DNA of 64,000 bases from Alphaproteobacteria bacterium (lineage in GTDB: Bacteria > Pseudomonadota > Alphaproteobacteria > Caulobacterales > Parvularculaceae), in assembly GCA_013151255.1 (NCBI GenBank), contig JAADIQ010000038.1, forward strand, positions 1 through 64,000, written 5' to 3'. This document shows, piece after piece, positions 18,959 to 27,758 of the stretch. Within the stretch, counting starts at the first letter, position 1, and the number at the start of each line of letters is the position of its first letter. The position numbers and the translations under genes were made by a program. Below the pieces are notes generated by a model, which saw only the letters and a program-made list of their open reading frames with translations, searched no databases and was not told the origin of the DNA.

Positions 18959-21481
18959 ATGGCCGATAGCCCAGAAAATCCTGAAGCGATTTTGCCGCCC
19001 AAATTTGCGGACTGGTTTGCGTCGCGGGGTTGGCGGGCGCGTCCGCACCAGCTTGAGTGTGTCGCCGCTGACCAGGCCGGGCTGTCGCATCTGTTGATTG
19101 CGCCCACTGGCGGCGGCAAGACTTTGGCCGGGTTTTTGCCAAGCCTTGTTGCCCTGGATGGGCGCAAGGCGCCGCGTGAGGGCCGTCTGCACACGCTTTA
19201 TATTTCGCCGTTAAAAGCGCTGGCCGTCGATATTGCCCGCAACTTGCAAACGCCGGTCGAAGAGATGGGCCTCGATATCGCGATTGAGACCCGCACCGGG
19301 GATACGCCGCCGGCGCGGCGTCTGCGCCAGAAACATCAGCCGCCCGATATTTTAATGACCACGCCGGAGAGCCTGTCGCTGCTGCTCGCATCGCCTGATG
19401 CGGCCGGGTATTTCAAAGGCCTGCATCGTGTCATCCTCGATGAGTTGCATGCGCTGATCCCCAACAAGCGCGGGCATTTGCTGTCGCTGGCGCTGGCGCG
19501 GCTGCGCAAGTTGGCGCCGCAAATGCGCATGGCGGGGCTATCGGCCACCGTGCCCGATGCGCGCCCGTTGATTGATTATCTGACGCCGCAAAACACCCCC
19601 GGCGCCGTTTCCGCCAAACTCATTCGCGGCGCTTCCGGCGCCAGGCCGCAGGTCGATGTTCTGGTTTCCGAAGAGCGCATCCCGTGGTCCGGCCATTCCG
19701 GCCGGCATGCGTTCATGGAAGTCTATGCGGCGATCAAAAGCGCCGGGCTGACGCTGGTTTTCGTCAACACCCGCAGCCAGGCCGAGGCGACATTCGCGGC
19801 GCTGTGGCGATTGAACGAAGACAATCTGCCGATCGCGTTGCATCACGGATCGCTTGAAGTTGAACGTCGTCGCAAGGTTGAGGCGGCGATGGTTGCGGGG
19901 CGATTGCGCGCGGTGGTCGCCACATCGACGCTCGATCTCGGCATTGACTGGGGCGATGTTGACCTCGTCATTCAGATGGGCGCGCCGAAAGGCGCCAGCC
20001 GTCTCACCCAGCGCATCGGCAGAGCCAATCACCGCATGAACGAGCCGAGCCGGGCGCTGCTGGTGCCGGCAAACCGCATGGAAGTGCTCGAATGTATAGC
20101 CGCGAAACAGGCGATAGACGAGGGCGCGCTCGATGGCGCCCCGCCGCGCAAAGGAACGCTTGATGTGCTGGCGCAGCATATTCTCGGCATGGCTTGCGCG
20201 GCGCCTTTCGAGCCTGATGCTCTTTATGCGGAGATATGCTCCGCTGCGCCTTACGCCGATCTTACCCGCAAGGACTTTGACGACGCCGTCGAATTCGTCG
20301 CCACCGGCGGCTATGCGTTGAAGCGCTATGACCGCTACCGCCGGATTGTCAAAACCCCGGACGGGCTATACGCCGCGCGCGACGGCCGCGCGGCGCAACA
20401 ATATAAGATGAATGTCGGAACCATCGTCGAGGCGCCGGCGCTGAATGTCCGGCTGGCGAGCGGAAAGGGGCCGAAAAGACCCGGCCGCGAAGGTGGCCCA
20501 AATAATAAGAGCGCGCCTTTGCGCGCGGGACGTAAGCTTGGCACGCTCGAAGAATGGTTCTTCGAAAGCCTGACGCCGGGCGATGCGTTTTACTTTGCTG
20601 GTGAGATTTTGCGGCTGGAACGCATTGAGGGCGGCGACGCGATTGTCTCGCGCACGGTGAGCGAGGCGCCGCGCATTCCAACCTGGGGCGGCAATAAATT
20701 TCCGTGGTCGACTTATTTGGCCGAACGCGTGCGCGCGATGCTGTCTGACCCGGAAAGCTGGAACGCCTATCCGGAGCAGGTGCGCGCCTGGCTCGAAAAA
20801 CAGCGCGAGGTGGCGCGCATTCCCAAACCCGGTGAGCTGCTGGTCGAGACCTTTCCGTATCAGGACAGATATTTTCTTGTCTGCTACCCATTTGACGGAT
20901 GGCTGGCGCACCAGACGTTGGCGATGTTGCTGACGCGCCGGCTGGAGCGGCTTGGCAAGCAGCCGATTGGTTTTGCGCCAACCGAATACGCGTTGTCGAT
21001 ATGGAGCCGTCAGGATATGAGCGATGTTGATATGGCGGCGCTGTTTGACGAGGACATGCTCGGCGATGATCTCGAAAGCTGGCTTGCGGAAGCTGTGTTG
21101 ATGAAACGCACCTTCAGAAATTGCGCGGTGATCGCCGGGCTGATTGAGCGCAAATATCCCGGTCAGGAAAAAACCGGACGACAAATCGCTTTCTCAGCGG
21201 ACCTTATTTACGACGTGTTGCGCGAGCACGAGCCAGACCATCTGTTGATGCGCGCGGCGTGGGAGGATGCCTCGAGCGGATTTCTTGACCTCAAACGCCT
21301 GCAAGCGCTGCTGGCGCGGGTGCAAACCCGCATCGATCACGCTGCGTTGGCGCAGGTCTCGCCGCTGGCGGTGCCGGTGATGCTGGAAATCGGCCGCGAG
21401 AACGTCGCCAAGGACGCCAGCGAGGCGATGTTGAAAACCGCCTCCGCCGATCTCATTGCCGTGGCGATGAGAACGCCGTAA
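18959..21481 (+). CDS. Ligase-associated DNA damage response DEXH-box helicase (Lhr-like)
   Basis: IAPTGGGKTLAGFLPSL, ILDELHAL, STLDLGIDWGDVDLVIQMGAPKGASRLTQRIGRANH. Confidence 0.9.
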   Translation: MADSPENPEAILPPKFADWFASRGWRARPHQLECVAADQAGLSHLLIAPTGGGKTLAGFLPSLVALDGRKAPREGRLHTLYISPLKALAVDIARNLQTPVEEMGLDIAIETRTGDTPPARRLRQKHQPPDILMTTPESLSLLLASPDAAGYFKGLHRVILDELHALIPNKRGHLLSLALARLRKLAPQMRMAGLSATVPDARPLIDYLTPQNTPGAVSAKLIRGASGARPQVDVLVSEERIPWSGHSGRHAFMEVYAAIKSAGLTLVFVNTRSQAEATFAALWRLNEDNLPIALHHGSLEVERRRKVEAAMVAGRLRAVVATSTLDLGIDWGDVDLVIQMGAPKGASRLTQRIGRANHRMNEPSRALLVPANRMEVLECIAAKQAIDEGALDGAPPRKGTLDVLAQHILGMACAAPFEPDALYAEICSAAPYADLTRKDFDDAVEFVATGGYALKRYDRYRRIVKTPDGLYAARDGRAAQQYKMNVGTIVEAPALNVRLASGKGPKRPGREGGPNNKSAPLRAGRKLGTLEEWFFESLTPGDAFYFAGEILRLERIEGGDAIVSRTVSEAPRIPTWGGNKFPWSTYLAERVRAMLSDPESWNAYPEQVRAWLEKQREVARIPKPGELLVETFPYQDRYFLVCYPFDGWLAHQTLAMLLTRRLERLGKQPIGFAPTEYALSIWSRQDMSDVDMAALFDEDMLGDDLESWLAEAVLMKRTFRNCAVIAGLIERKYPGQEKTGRQIAFSADLIYDVLREHEPDHLLMRAAWEDASSGFLDLKRLQALLARVQTRIDHAALAQVSPLAVPVMLEIGRENVAKDASEAMLKTASADLIAVAMRTP

Positions 21482-21491
21482 ATCTCATCTC

Positions 21492-22214
21492 ATGCCTGAT
21501 GCGCCGACCATCATCACCCTCCGCGGAGAACACCTGACGCCCGACCCCCTCGGCGCGCTCTATTGGCGCGCGCGCGAAACGCTGATTGTTTCGGATTTGC
21601 ATTTCGAAAAGGGCTCAAGCTTTGCGGCGCGCGGGGTGATGTTGCCGCCCTATGATACGCGCACGACGCTGATGCGGCTGGCGGCGCTGGTCAAGAAATA
21701 TACTCCCGCTTGCGTCATCTCTCTCGGCGATGCGTTTCATGACCGCGAGGCGGAAGCCAGGATGGAGAGCCAGGACGCCGACGCGCTGCAAGCGCTGTTG
21801 CGCCAGACCGACTGGCTGTGGATTTTAGGCAATCACGACCCGGCGCCCTCGGCGCGGTTTGTTGCCGCGACTGCGCATGAAAAGCAGATCGGCCCTTTAA
21901 CTTTCCGGCACGAGCCGCAAGCCGGTTCGGCGCCCGGAGAAATCGCCGGCCACCTCCACCCTTGCGCAAGGGTCGCCGCCGAGGGGCGGATGCTCCGCAG
22001 GCGTTGTTTTGCGGTTGGTGGTGAAGACAATCAACGCCTGGTGATGCCGGCGCTGGGCGCTTATACCGGCGGGTTGAATGTGCTTGATGCGGCCTATGCG
22101 CCTTTGTTTGACAGCGTCACCGCCTGGGTGATGGGTGCTGAAGGGGTTTACCCGATTGGGCGGGAGATGCTGGCGCCGGATCCGGGGAATGTTGTGAGTG
22201 TCCGAACTGGTTAG
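21492..22214 (+). CDS. pdeM: Ligase-associated DNA damage response endonuclease PdeM
   Basis: IVSDLHFEKGSSFAARG, SLGDAFHD, ILGNHDP, GHLHP metallophosphoesterase motifs, adjacent to Lhr-like helicase. Confidence 0.85.
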   Translation: MPDAPTIITLRGEHLTPDPLGALYWRARETLIVSDLHFEKGSSFAARGVMLPPYDTRTTLMRLAALVKKYTPACVISLGDAFHDREAEARMESQDADALQALLRQTDWLWILGNHDPAPSARFVAATAHEKQIGPLTFRHEPQAGSAPGEIAGHLHPCARVAAEGRMLRRRCFAVGGEDNQRLVMPALGAYTGGLNVLDAAYAPLFDSVTAWVMGAEGVYPIGREMLAPDPGNVVSVRTG

Positions 22215-22242
22215 AGTTGGTACGGAATTCAAATGGAGCAGA

Positions 22243-22410
22243 ACCCCCTCCGTCCCTTCGGGACACCTCCCCCGTAAACGGGGGAGGAATAGGTTGAGCT
22301 TGAGGCAAGCTCTTTCTTCCCCCCGCCGACCGCGAAGGCGGTCGAATCATAATCTGCGCGCATTCGCGCGCGGGCGGGGGAAGTGGCCGCGAAGCGGTCG
22401 AAGGGGGTCT
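22243..22410. repeat. Dispersed multi-hairpin intergenic repeat, family A copy 1
   Basis: CCCCCTCCGTC...ACACCTCCCCCGTAAACGGGGGAGG...GGGGGAAGTGGCC...AGGGGGTCT; shared with 49934-50057. Confidence 0.85.
22324..22374 (+). repeat. ~51-bp twin-hairpin module nested in family A copy 1
   Basis: 46/51 identical by eye to the reverse complement of 63111-63161. Confidence 0.8.
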
Positions 22411-22519
22411 CCGCGTTTTCACAATGTGCTGGACTTGCAGTTAAATCCCCCACCAACGGATTCGTGAATTGCCGTGCTATAAACGCCTCGCCATATCAGC
22501 GGTTTTGGAGGCCCGAGCG

Positions 22520-23140
22520 ATGAAAAACTTCGGCGATATCATGTTCACCGACACGGTGAAGGCGGAGCAGGCGCGGCGCGGCTCGCGCGAGGGCTATGCG
22601 AGAATGACCGCGCGCCCGGCGCCCGATGGTTTGGGTGAGCGCGAGGCGGCGTTTATCGCTGCGCGCGACAGTTTTTATATGGCCAGCGTAACCGAGACCG
22701 GCTGGCCCTATGTGCAGCATCGTGGCGGGCCGGCGGGGTTTTTGCGGGTGCTTTCTCCAACCCAGCTCGGCTTTGCCGATTATCGCGGCAACCGCCAATA
22801 TGTCTCGACCGGCAACTTCAAAACCGAAGACCGCGCATCGTTGTTTTTGATGGACTACCCGAACAAGGCGCGGCTCAAAATTCTGGCGCGGGTGCGGGGG
22901 CAATCCGCTGATGAGGCGCCCGAGCTTGCCGCGCGGCTGCATGTTGAAGGCGAGGGGCGGGTTGAACGGGTCTTCACCCTTGAGGTTGAAGCGTTTGACT
23001 GGAACTGCCCGCAATTCATCACCCCGCGTTTTACCGCCGAGCAGGTGCGTGAACTGATCGCGCCGCAAATTGAGCAGTTGGCCGCGGAGAACGAAGGCCT
23101 CAAGGCGCGGCTTGCTATGCTGGAAGGAAAACAGGACTAA
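22520..23140 (+). CDS. Pyridoxamine 5'-phosphate oxidase family protein
   Basis: FYMASVTETGWPYVQHRGGPAGFLRVL, TGNFKTEDRASLFLMDYPNKARLKI. Confidence 0.8.
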   Translation: MKNFGDIMFTDTVKAEQARRGSREGYARMTARPAPDGLGEREAAFIAARDSFYMASVTETGWPYVQHRGGPAGFLRVLSPTQLGFADYRGNRQYVSTGNFKTEDRASLFLMDYPNKARLKILARVRGQSADEAPELAARLHVEGEGRVERVFTLEVEAFDWNCPQFITPRFTAEQVRELIAPQIEQLAAENEGLKARLAMLEGKQD

Positions 23141-23167
23141 GAGCCCTACTGTGAAGGCGCTCGTACT

Positions 23168-23312
23168 AGAGCATTACGCGTTCTAACGAAGCCAGCTAAC
23201 CGCTATACATAAACCTCACTCATCCCGGCGAAAGCCGGGATCCATATGAACCTGCGGTCTGGATCCCGGCTTTCGCCGGGATGAGCGGTGTGAGAGATGC
23301 GATCCATGTCAT
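23168..23312. repeat. Dispersed intergenic repeat, family B copy 1 (CTCATCCCGGCGAAAGCCGGGATCC ... GGATCCCGGCTTTCGCCGGGATGAG)
   Basis: Large inverted repeat with flanking similarity to 60993-61141; between convergent genes. Confidence 0.8.
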
Positions 23313-23313
23313 G

Positions 23314-24411
23314 TCAATCGCCCGGGGCCGATTTTGCCTTTGGGGACTTGCCCGTGAGTAGCCCTTGCGCCGAGACCGGTTTGTCCGCTGACGGATTAAT
23401 CGTGACGATGGTTACGTCTCTGGTTCCATAAGCCTGCCCCGTGCGCCCAACGCCGGCGTCGCCGGCGGCGTTGAGGCGCCAGAGATTTTTCACCTCCTCG
23501 CCGGCGAAGCTTTGGCCGAGCGTGAACGGCGCGGTGTCGCCATGGATCACCAGGACCGGGCCGTCAAAGCTGCGCGCCGCATTGCGGATGGCCGCGCGTA
23601 AATTAGTGAAGCCGTCGCAAGGGTGCGCGTCGTTTGCCGCGACACCCTCGCACATCACGTCTTCGGGCTTGTCATCAATGTCGGTCATGTCCGCCTGCAT
23701 GGCGATCACCACCGCGCGGGCGCCATTGGCCTTCGCGGCGGCGAAAGTCTTGCCAAGCCAGGCGAGATTGGCGGCGTCGCGGGCGTCTGCCGCCTCGGCG
23801 GCGCGCTCTAAAGGATCGCCCACGACCCAGTCACGGCCGTTATTTGTGCCGACAATATGCAAGGTCGCGAACTGAACCCCGCCATAGCGCCAGGCTGCGT
23901 TTTCCGGCTGCGTCTCCTGGTGACGCGCCCCAAGCGCGGCGGGCGCGGTTAGCGGTGCGGAGAAAAACCGCGTCCGCAAACCCGCCAGCCGGTCGAGGTC
24001 GGAAGTGCGCAGGCCGGTGTCTTCGTCTTTGAAGCGGTCGCAATCGGTCCAGTCATTGTCGCCGGGCGTATAGAATACCGGCGTTGGCGCGAGCGTTGCG
24101 ATCAACGTCTCCAGGCGTTCTTCAAGCGCGTCGGTGCAGGGCGCGCCGCCGCCCTTGAAGTCGCCGACATGGATGATGAACGGATAGGCGTCGGCGCGAA
24201 TTTTCGGCAGCGCTTGGGCGAGCATCACCTCATCCGGCGGGCCATAGGGCGTATCACCGATGACGATGAAGGAAAATCCGCCGGGTTCGCTAGGCTCCGT
24301 GGCCTCGCTGGCGCAGGCGGTGAGCAGGGTGAGCGAAAAAAATAAAATAATTTTTTTCAAATGTTGCGTGGCGCGTGACACTTCTCGTGTTGTGGTTGTT
24401 TTATACGCCAT
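23314..24411 (-). CDS. Calcineurin-like metallophosphoesterase lipoprotein
   Basis: Lipobox LLTACAS; FIVIGDTPYG, VHVGDFKGGGAPC, YTPGDNDWTDC. Confidence 0.7.
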   Translation of the reverse strand: MAYKTTTTREVSRATQHLKKIILFFSLTLLTACASEATEPSEPGGFSFIVIGDTPYGPPDEVMLAQALPKIRADAYPFIIHVGDFKGGGAPCTDALEERLETLIATLAPTPVFYTPGDNDWTDCDRFKDEDTGLRTSDLDRLAGLRTRFFSAPLTAPAALGARHQETQPENAAWRYGGVQFATLHIVGTNNGRDWVVGDPLERAAEAADARDAANLAWLGKTFAAAKANGARAVVIAMQADMTDIDDKPEDVMCEGVAANDAHPCDGFTNLRAAIRNAARSFDGPVLVIHGDTAPFTLGQSFAGEEVKNLWRLNAAGDAGVGRTGQAYGTRDVTIVTINPSADKPVSAQGLLTGKSPKAKSAPGD

Positions 24412-24633
24412 GAGTTTCCGCTCTCGTTGTGCGCCATCAGGCTTTTGGCGAATATTGCGCCCGCGCTGGGCAAAACTATGAATTCTCATCCTCATGGTTT
24501 CAAGCGGTCTTAAAGTTCAAATTGCGCGTCGTTCGATTTCAGGCGCGATCGTGAACGGAAAGGAGAACCATCGAAGATGCTCGCCTTGGCTTTTGCATAC
24601 TGGCCGCGTTTTGCCTGCGCAGAAATGCGCCTG

Positions 24634-25698
24634 CTAGTCGCCGGCGACCTGTGCCTGCAATCCTTTGGCCGACGTTGTGTGCTGGAATTTAAGCTTTTTG
24701 TCGGGAAACACATAATGAAACGCGCCATGAGACATCAGCGCGGCTTCGTGGAAGCCGGACAGGATGAGCTTCAGCTTGCCGGGATAGTTGGCCATGTCGC
24801 CGATGCAAAAAATCCCCGGAACCGAGCTTTCGAATTTTTCGGTATCGACCGCGACGCGGTTCTCCACCAGGTTGAGCCCGAAATCAGCGATCGGCCCGAG
24901 CTTCATGGTCAGGCCATAAAAGGCGAGGAGGTTCTCGCACGGGATGTCATAGTCGCCATCGGCCTCACTGGTGACCGCGACCGCTTCGATTTGCCGGTCC
25001 GCGCCTTTAAGGCCTTTGATTTGCGCGACGTGGACCTCAATTTTTCCGGCGTCGGCCAGCGCGCGCATTTTCTCAACGCTGTCGGGCGCGCCGCGAAACT
25101 CTTTGCGCCGATGCACCAGCGTGATCTTTTTCGCGATGGGTTGAAGGTTGATCGTCCAGTCGAGCGCGGAATCGCCGCCGCCGGCGATGACCAGCTCCTT
25201 GCCCTCAAACATCTGGCGCTGGCGCACCGCATAAAAGACGCTGCCGCCTTCATAGTCGTCAACACCGGGGATCGGCGGCTTTTTCGGTTGAAACGAACCG
25301 CCGCCCGCTGCGACGCAAATCGCCGGCGCAGTAATCGACGTTCCCATATCGGTGTCGACGCGCCATTTCCCGTCATCGGTTTTGGCGACAGAGACGGCCA
25401 TCTCATTGAGGTGAAATTCCGGCCCGAAGGGTTCAATCTGCTCCAGCAGCTGGCGCGTCAGCTGCTCGCCGGAGATGGTTTTGATCGCCGGAATATCGAG
25501 GATCGGTTTTTCCGGATAAAGCTCGATACATTGCCCGCCGGGATGGTCGAGAATATCGATGATGCGGGCCTTGATGCCGAGCAGGCCAAGTTCGAACACC
25601 GCAAACAGGCCGACCGGCCCCGCGCCGATAATAATGACATCCGTTTCGTGGGCGCCGCCGGGAGGGACGCTGTCCACCAATATTGTCGGCATCGCCAT
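24634..25698 (-). CDS. NAD(P)/FAD-dependent oxidoreductase, ferredoxin-NADP+ reductase type 2 (thioredoxin reductase-like)
   Basis: DVIIIGAGPVGLFAVFELGLLGIKA, VIAGGGDSALDW, FCIGDMANYPGKLKLILSGFHEAA. Confidence 0.85.
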   Translation of the reverse strand: MAMPTILVDSVPPGGAHETDVIIIGAGPVGLFAVFELGLLGIKARIIDILDHPGGQCIELYPEKPILDIPAIKTISGEQLTRQLLEQIEPFGPEFHLNEMAVSVAKTDDGKWRVDTDMGTSITAPAICVAAGGGSFQPKKPPIPGVDDYEGGSVFYAVRQRQMFEGKELVIAGGGDSALDWTINLQPIAKKITLVHRRKEFRGAPDSVEKMRALADAGKIEVHVAQIKGLKGADRQIEAVAVTSEADGDYDIPCENLLAFYGLTMKLGPIADFGLNLVENRVAVDTEKFESSVPGIFCIGDMANYPGKLKLILSGFHEAALMSHGAFHYVFPDKKLKFQHTTSAKGLQAQVAGD

Positions 25699-25766
25699 CG
25701 CCCCGCCACAAATAATTCTTTGCGACAGGTTAGACGTATTTTGCCGGTGAGGGGAAGCGGCAAATG

Positions 25767-26297
25767 TCAGCCTTCGACGGCCAAGTCCTTCGGCGTTGCA
25801 AAAAGCCGCAATGCTCCGCGCCGCCGCAACGGCGCATTCCATCCGTCGATGTCAAACTCGAAATGCGCCAGCGCAGCAGTGGGGAATTTCTCCGCCAGAC
25901 GGCCAAGGTCCGGCGCGGACGAGCGCGCCGGGTCGGCAATCTCCATGGCCAGCATGTGCAGGCCCGGATTATGGGCGATGACCAGGATATGCGCATATTG
26001 CTGCGACGCGGCGCCGATAGCTCCTAGGATGTCTGCCGGCGAGGAGAGATATAGCCCGCGGCTGTATTCAATGTCGGGCCGGGCGCTGAACAGCGGCGCC
26101 ATAATATCAAGCGTTTCGCGCGTGCGCACCGCGGAAGAACATAAAACACAGTCCGGCGCGCCGGCGTTTTCCTCCATGAAAGCGCCCATCAACACCGCCG
26201 CCTCGCGTCCGCGCCGGTTCAAGGGACGGTCAAAGTCACCTTTGACATTGTCATCCCAGCTCGACTTGGCGTGCCGCAAAAGAGAAAGGCGCTTCAT
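25767..26297 (-). CDS. Histidine phosphatase family protein (SixA-like)
   Basis: LSLLRHAKSSWDD RHG motif; CSSAVRTRETLDI; VIAHNPGLH. Confidence 0.85.
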   Translation of the reverse strand: MKRLSLLRHAKSSWDDNVKGDFDRPLNRRGREAAVLMGAFMEENAGAPDCVLCSSAVRTRETLDIMAPLFSARPDIEYSRGLYLSSPADILGAIGAASQQYAHILVIAHNPGLHMLAMEIADPARSSAPDLGRLAEKFPTAALAHFEFDIDGWNAPLRRRGALRLFATPKDLAVEG

Positions 26298-26331
26298 GCG
26301 AGACTTATAGATGAACGAGCGCTCTTTGTCT

Positions 26332-27326
26332 CTATCCTACCGTAAGCACGATTTTGCCGGTGGCTTTGCGCTCCTGCAGCAGGGCGAGCGCCTTGGCGGC
26401 GTCTTCAAGCGGGAACTTAGCGGTAATCCGTGGGCGGATTTTGCCGTCCTTGTAGAATTGAAACAGCTCCGCAACATAGTCGGCGTTCTTCACCGGCTCG
26501 CGCATAGTGAAAGCGCCCCAGAAGACGCCGATAATCTGACAGCTTTTGAGCAGCGTAAGGTTCAGCGGAATTTTTGGAATGCCCGCCGGGAAGCCGACCA
26601 CCAGATAGCGCCCATTCCAGGCCAGCGCCCGCACCGACGGTTCAGCGTAGTCGCCGCCGACCGCATCATAGACGACATTGGCGCCTTCGCCGCCGCACAA
26701 TTTTTTGATCGCGCCGGAAAGCTCTTTCTGCGCCGGGCGTTCCAGCGCGCCTGTGGGATAGACAAGCGTTTCATCGGCGCCGAGGTCTTTGCAGAACGCG
26801 GCTTTTTCTTCAGACGAAACGCCGGCGACGACTTTCGCGCCCATCGCCTTGCCAAGCTCGATTGCCGCCGCGCCAACGCCGCCGGCGGCGCCAAGAATGA
26901 ACAACGCCTCGCCAGGCTGGACTGCCGCGCGATCCTTCAGCGCATAATGCGAGGTGCCATAGGTAAGCATGAAACCGGCGGCTTCATCGAACGGCATTGC
27001 GTCCGGAATTTTGTAGCTGCGCGCCGCATCGGCGATAAAATGTGTGGCGAAGCCGCCATTGATCCCGCCCGAAAGCACCCGCCGACGGCAAAATCACTGA
27101 CGCCGTCGCCGACCGCCTCGATAATGCCGGCAACCTCGCCGCCCGGCGCAAACGGGCGCGGCGGCTTGAACTGATAAAGATCGCGAATAATCAGCGTATC
27201 GGGAAAATTGACCCCCGCCGCCTTGACCGCAATGCGCAACTGGCCGGGGCCGGGTTCTGGCGTTTCCACCTCAGTCAGTTCAAGCGTTTCCGGTCCGCCC
27301 GGCGCGTGGCTCATCATCGCTTTCAT
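26332..27326 (-). pseudogene. NADPH:quinone oxidoreductase (MDR superfamily), frameshifted near 27079-27086
   Basis: N-terminal half MKAMMSHAPGGPETLELTEVE...VGDGVSDFAVG and C-terminal half VLSGGINGGFATHF...LTVG lie in different frames. Confidence 0.8.
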
Positions 27327-27425
27327 AGCAATCCCATGTCCTTCTTTCTTGCTCTTGCGGGCGATCTTACGCATTGTTGCCCCGCCCATAAACAACCAAT
27401 GACAGAAATCGGGCGGGAGGGCTTT

Positions 27426-27758
27426 ATGCAGCATCAACATGCAGCGCCGATACGGGCAGCGCTGGTTTTGGGCGTGGTTTTGATGATAGCCGGGTGCGCA
27501 ACCGCCGCCCGTTATACGCTCCAGGATAGATTTCGGGCGATTGGCCTGCCGGCGCAAACCGCCGACTGCATGGTCGATGAGCTGGAACAGCGCCTGTCGA
27601 GCGAGGATGTTCAGGATCTGGCGCGCTACACGCTGCAACTATCGCGCGCCAATTCCACGCTCGGCGCCATTCGCCTGTTGATGGGCATCGATAATCCGCG
27701 CGCCGTCGCGGCGATCGGCCGGTCCGGCATAAGTTGCGTTTCCGGGTTCCGCTTGTGA
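27426..27758 (+). CDS. Hypothetical lipoprotein
   Basis: ALVLGVVLMIAGCATA lipobox; 4-nt-type overlap with the next gene. Confidence 0.6.
   Translation: MQHQHAAPIRAALVLGVVLMIAGCATAARYTLQDRFRAIGLPAQTADCMVDELEQRLSSEDVQDLARYTLQLSRANSTLGAIRLLMGIDNPRAVAAIGRSGISCVSGFRL

Noticed and set aside
20366-21184. 272-aa minus-strand ORF
   Set aside because: Antisense within the Lhr-like helicase gene.
24577-26310. 577-aa plus-strand ORF
   Set aside because: Antisense to the well-supported FAD oxidoreductase and SixA-like genes; typical GC-rich shadow ORF with no recognisable domain.
26311-27174. 287-aa plus-strand ORF
   Set aside because: Antisense to the quinone oxidoreductase reading frames; composition typical of a mirror ORF.
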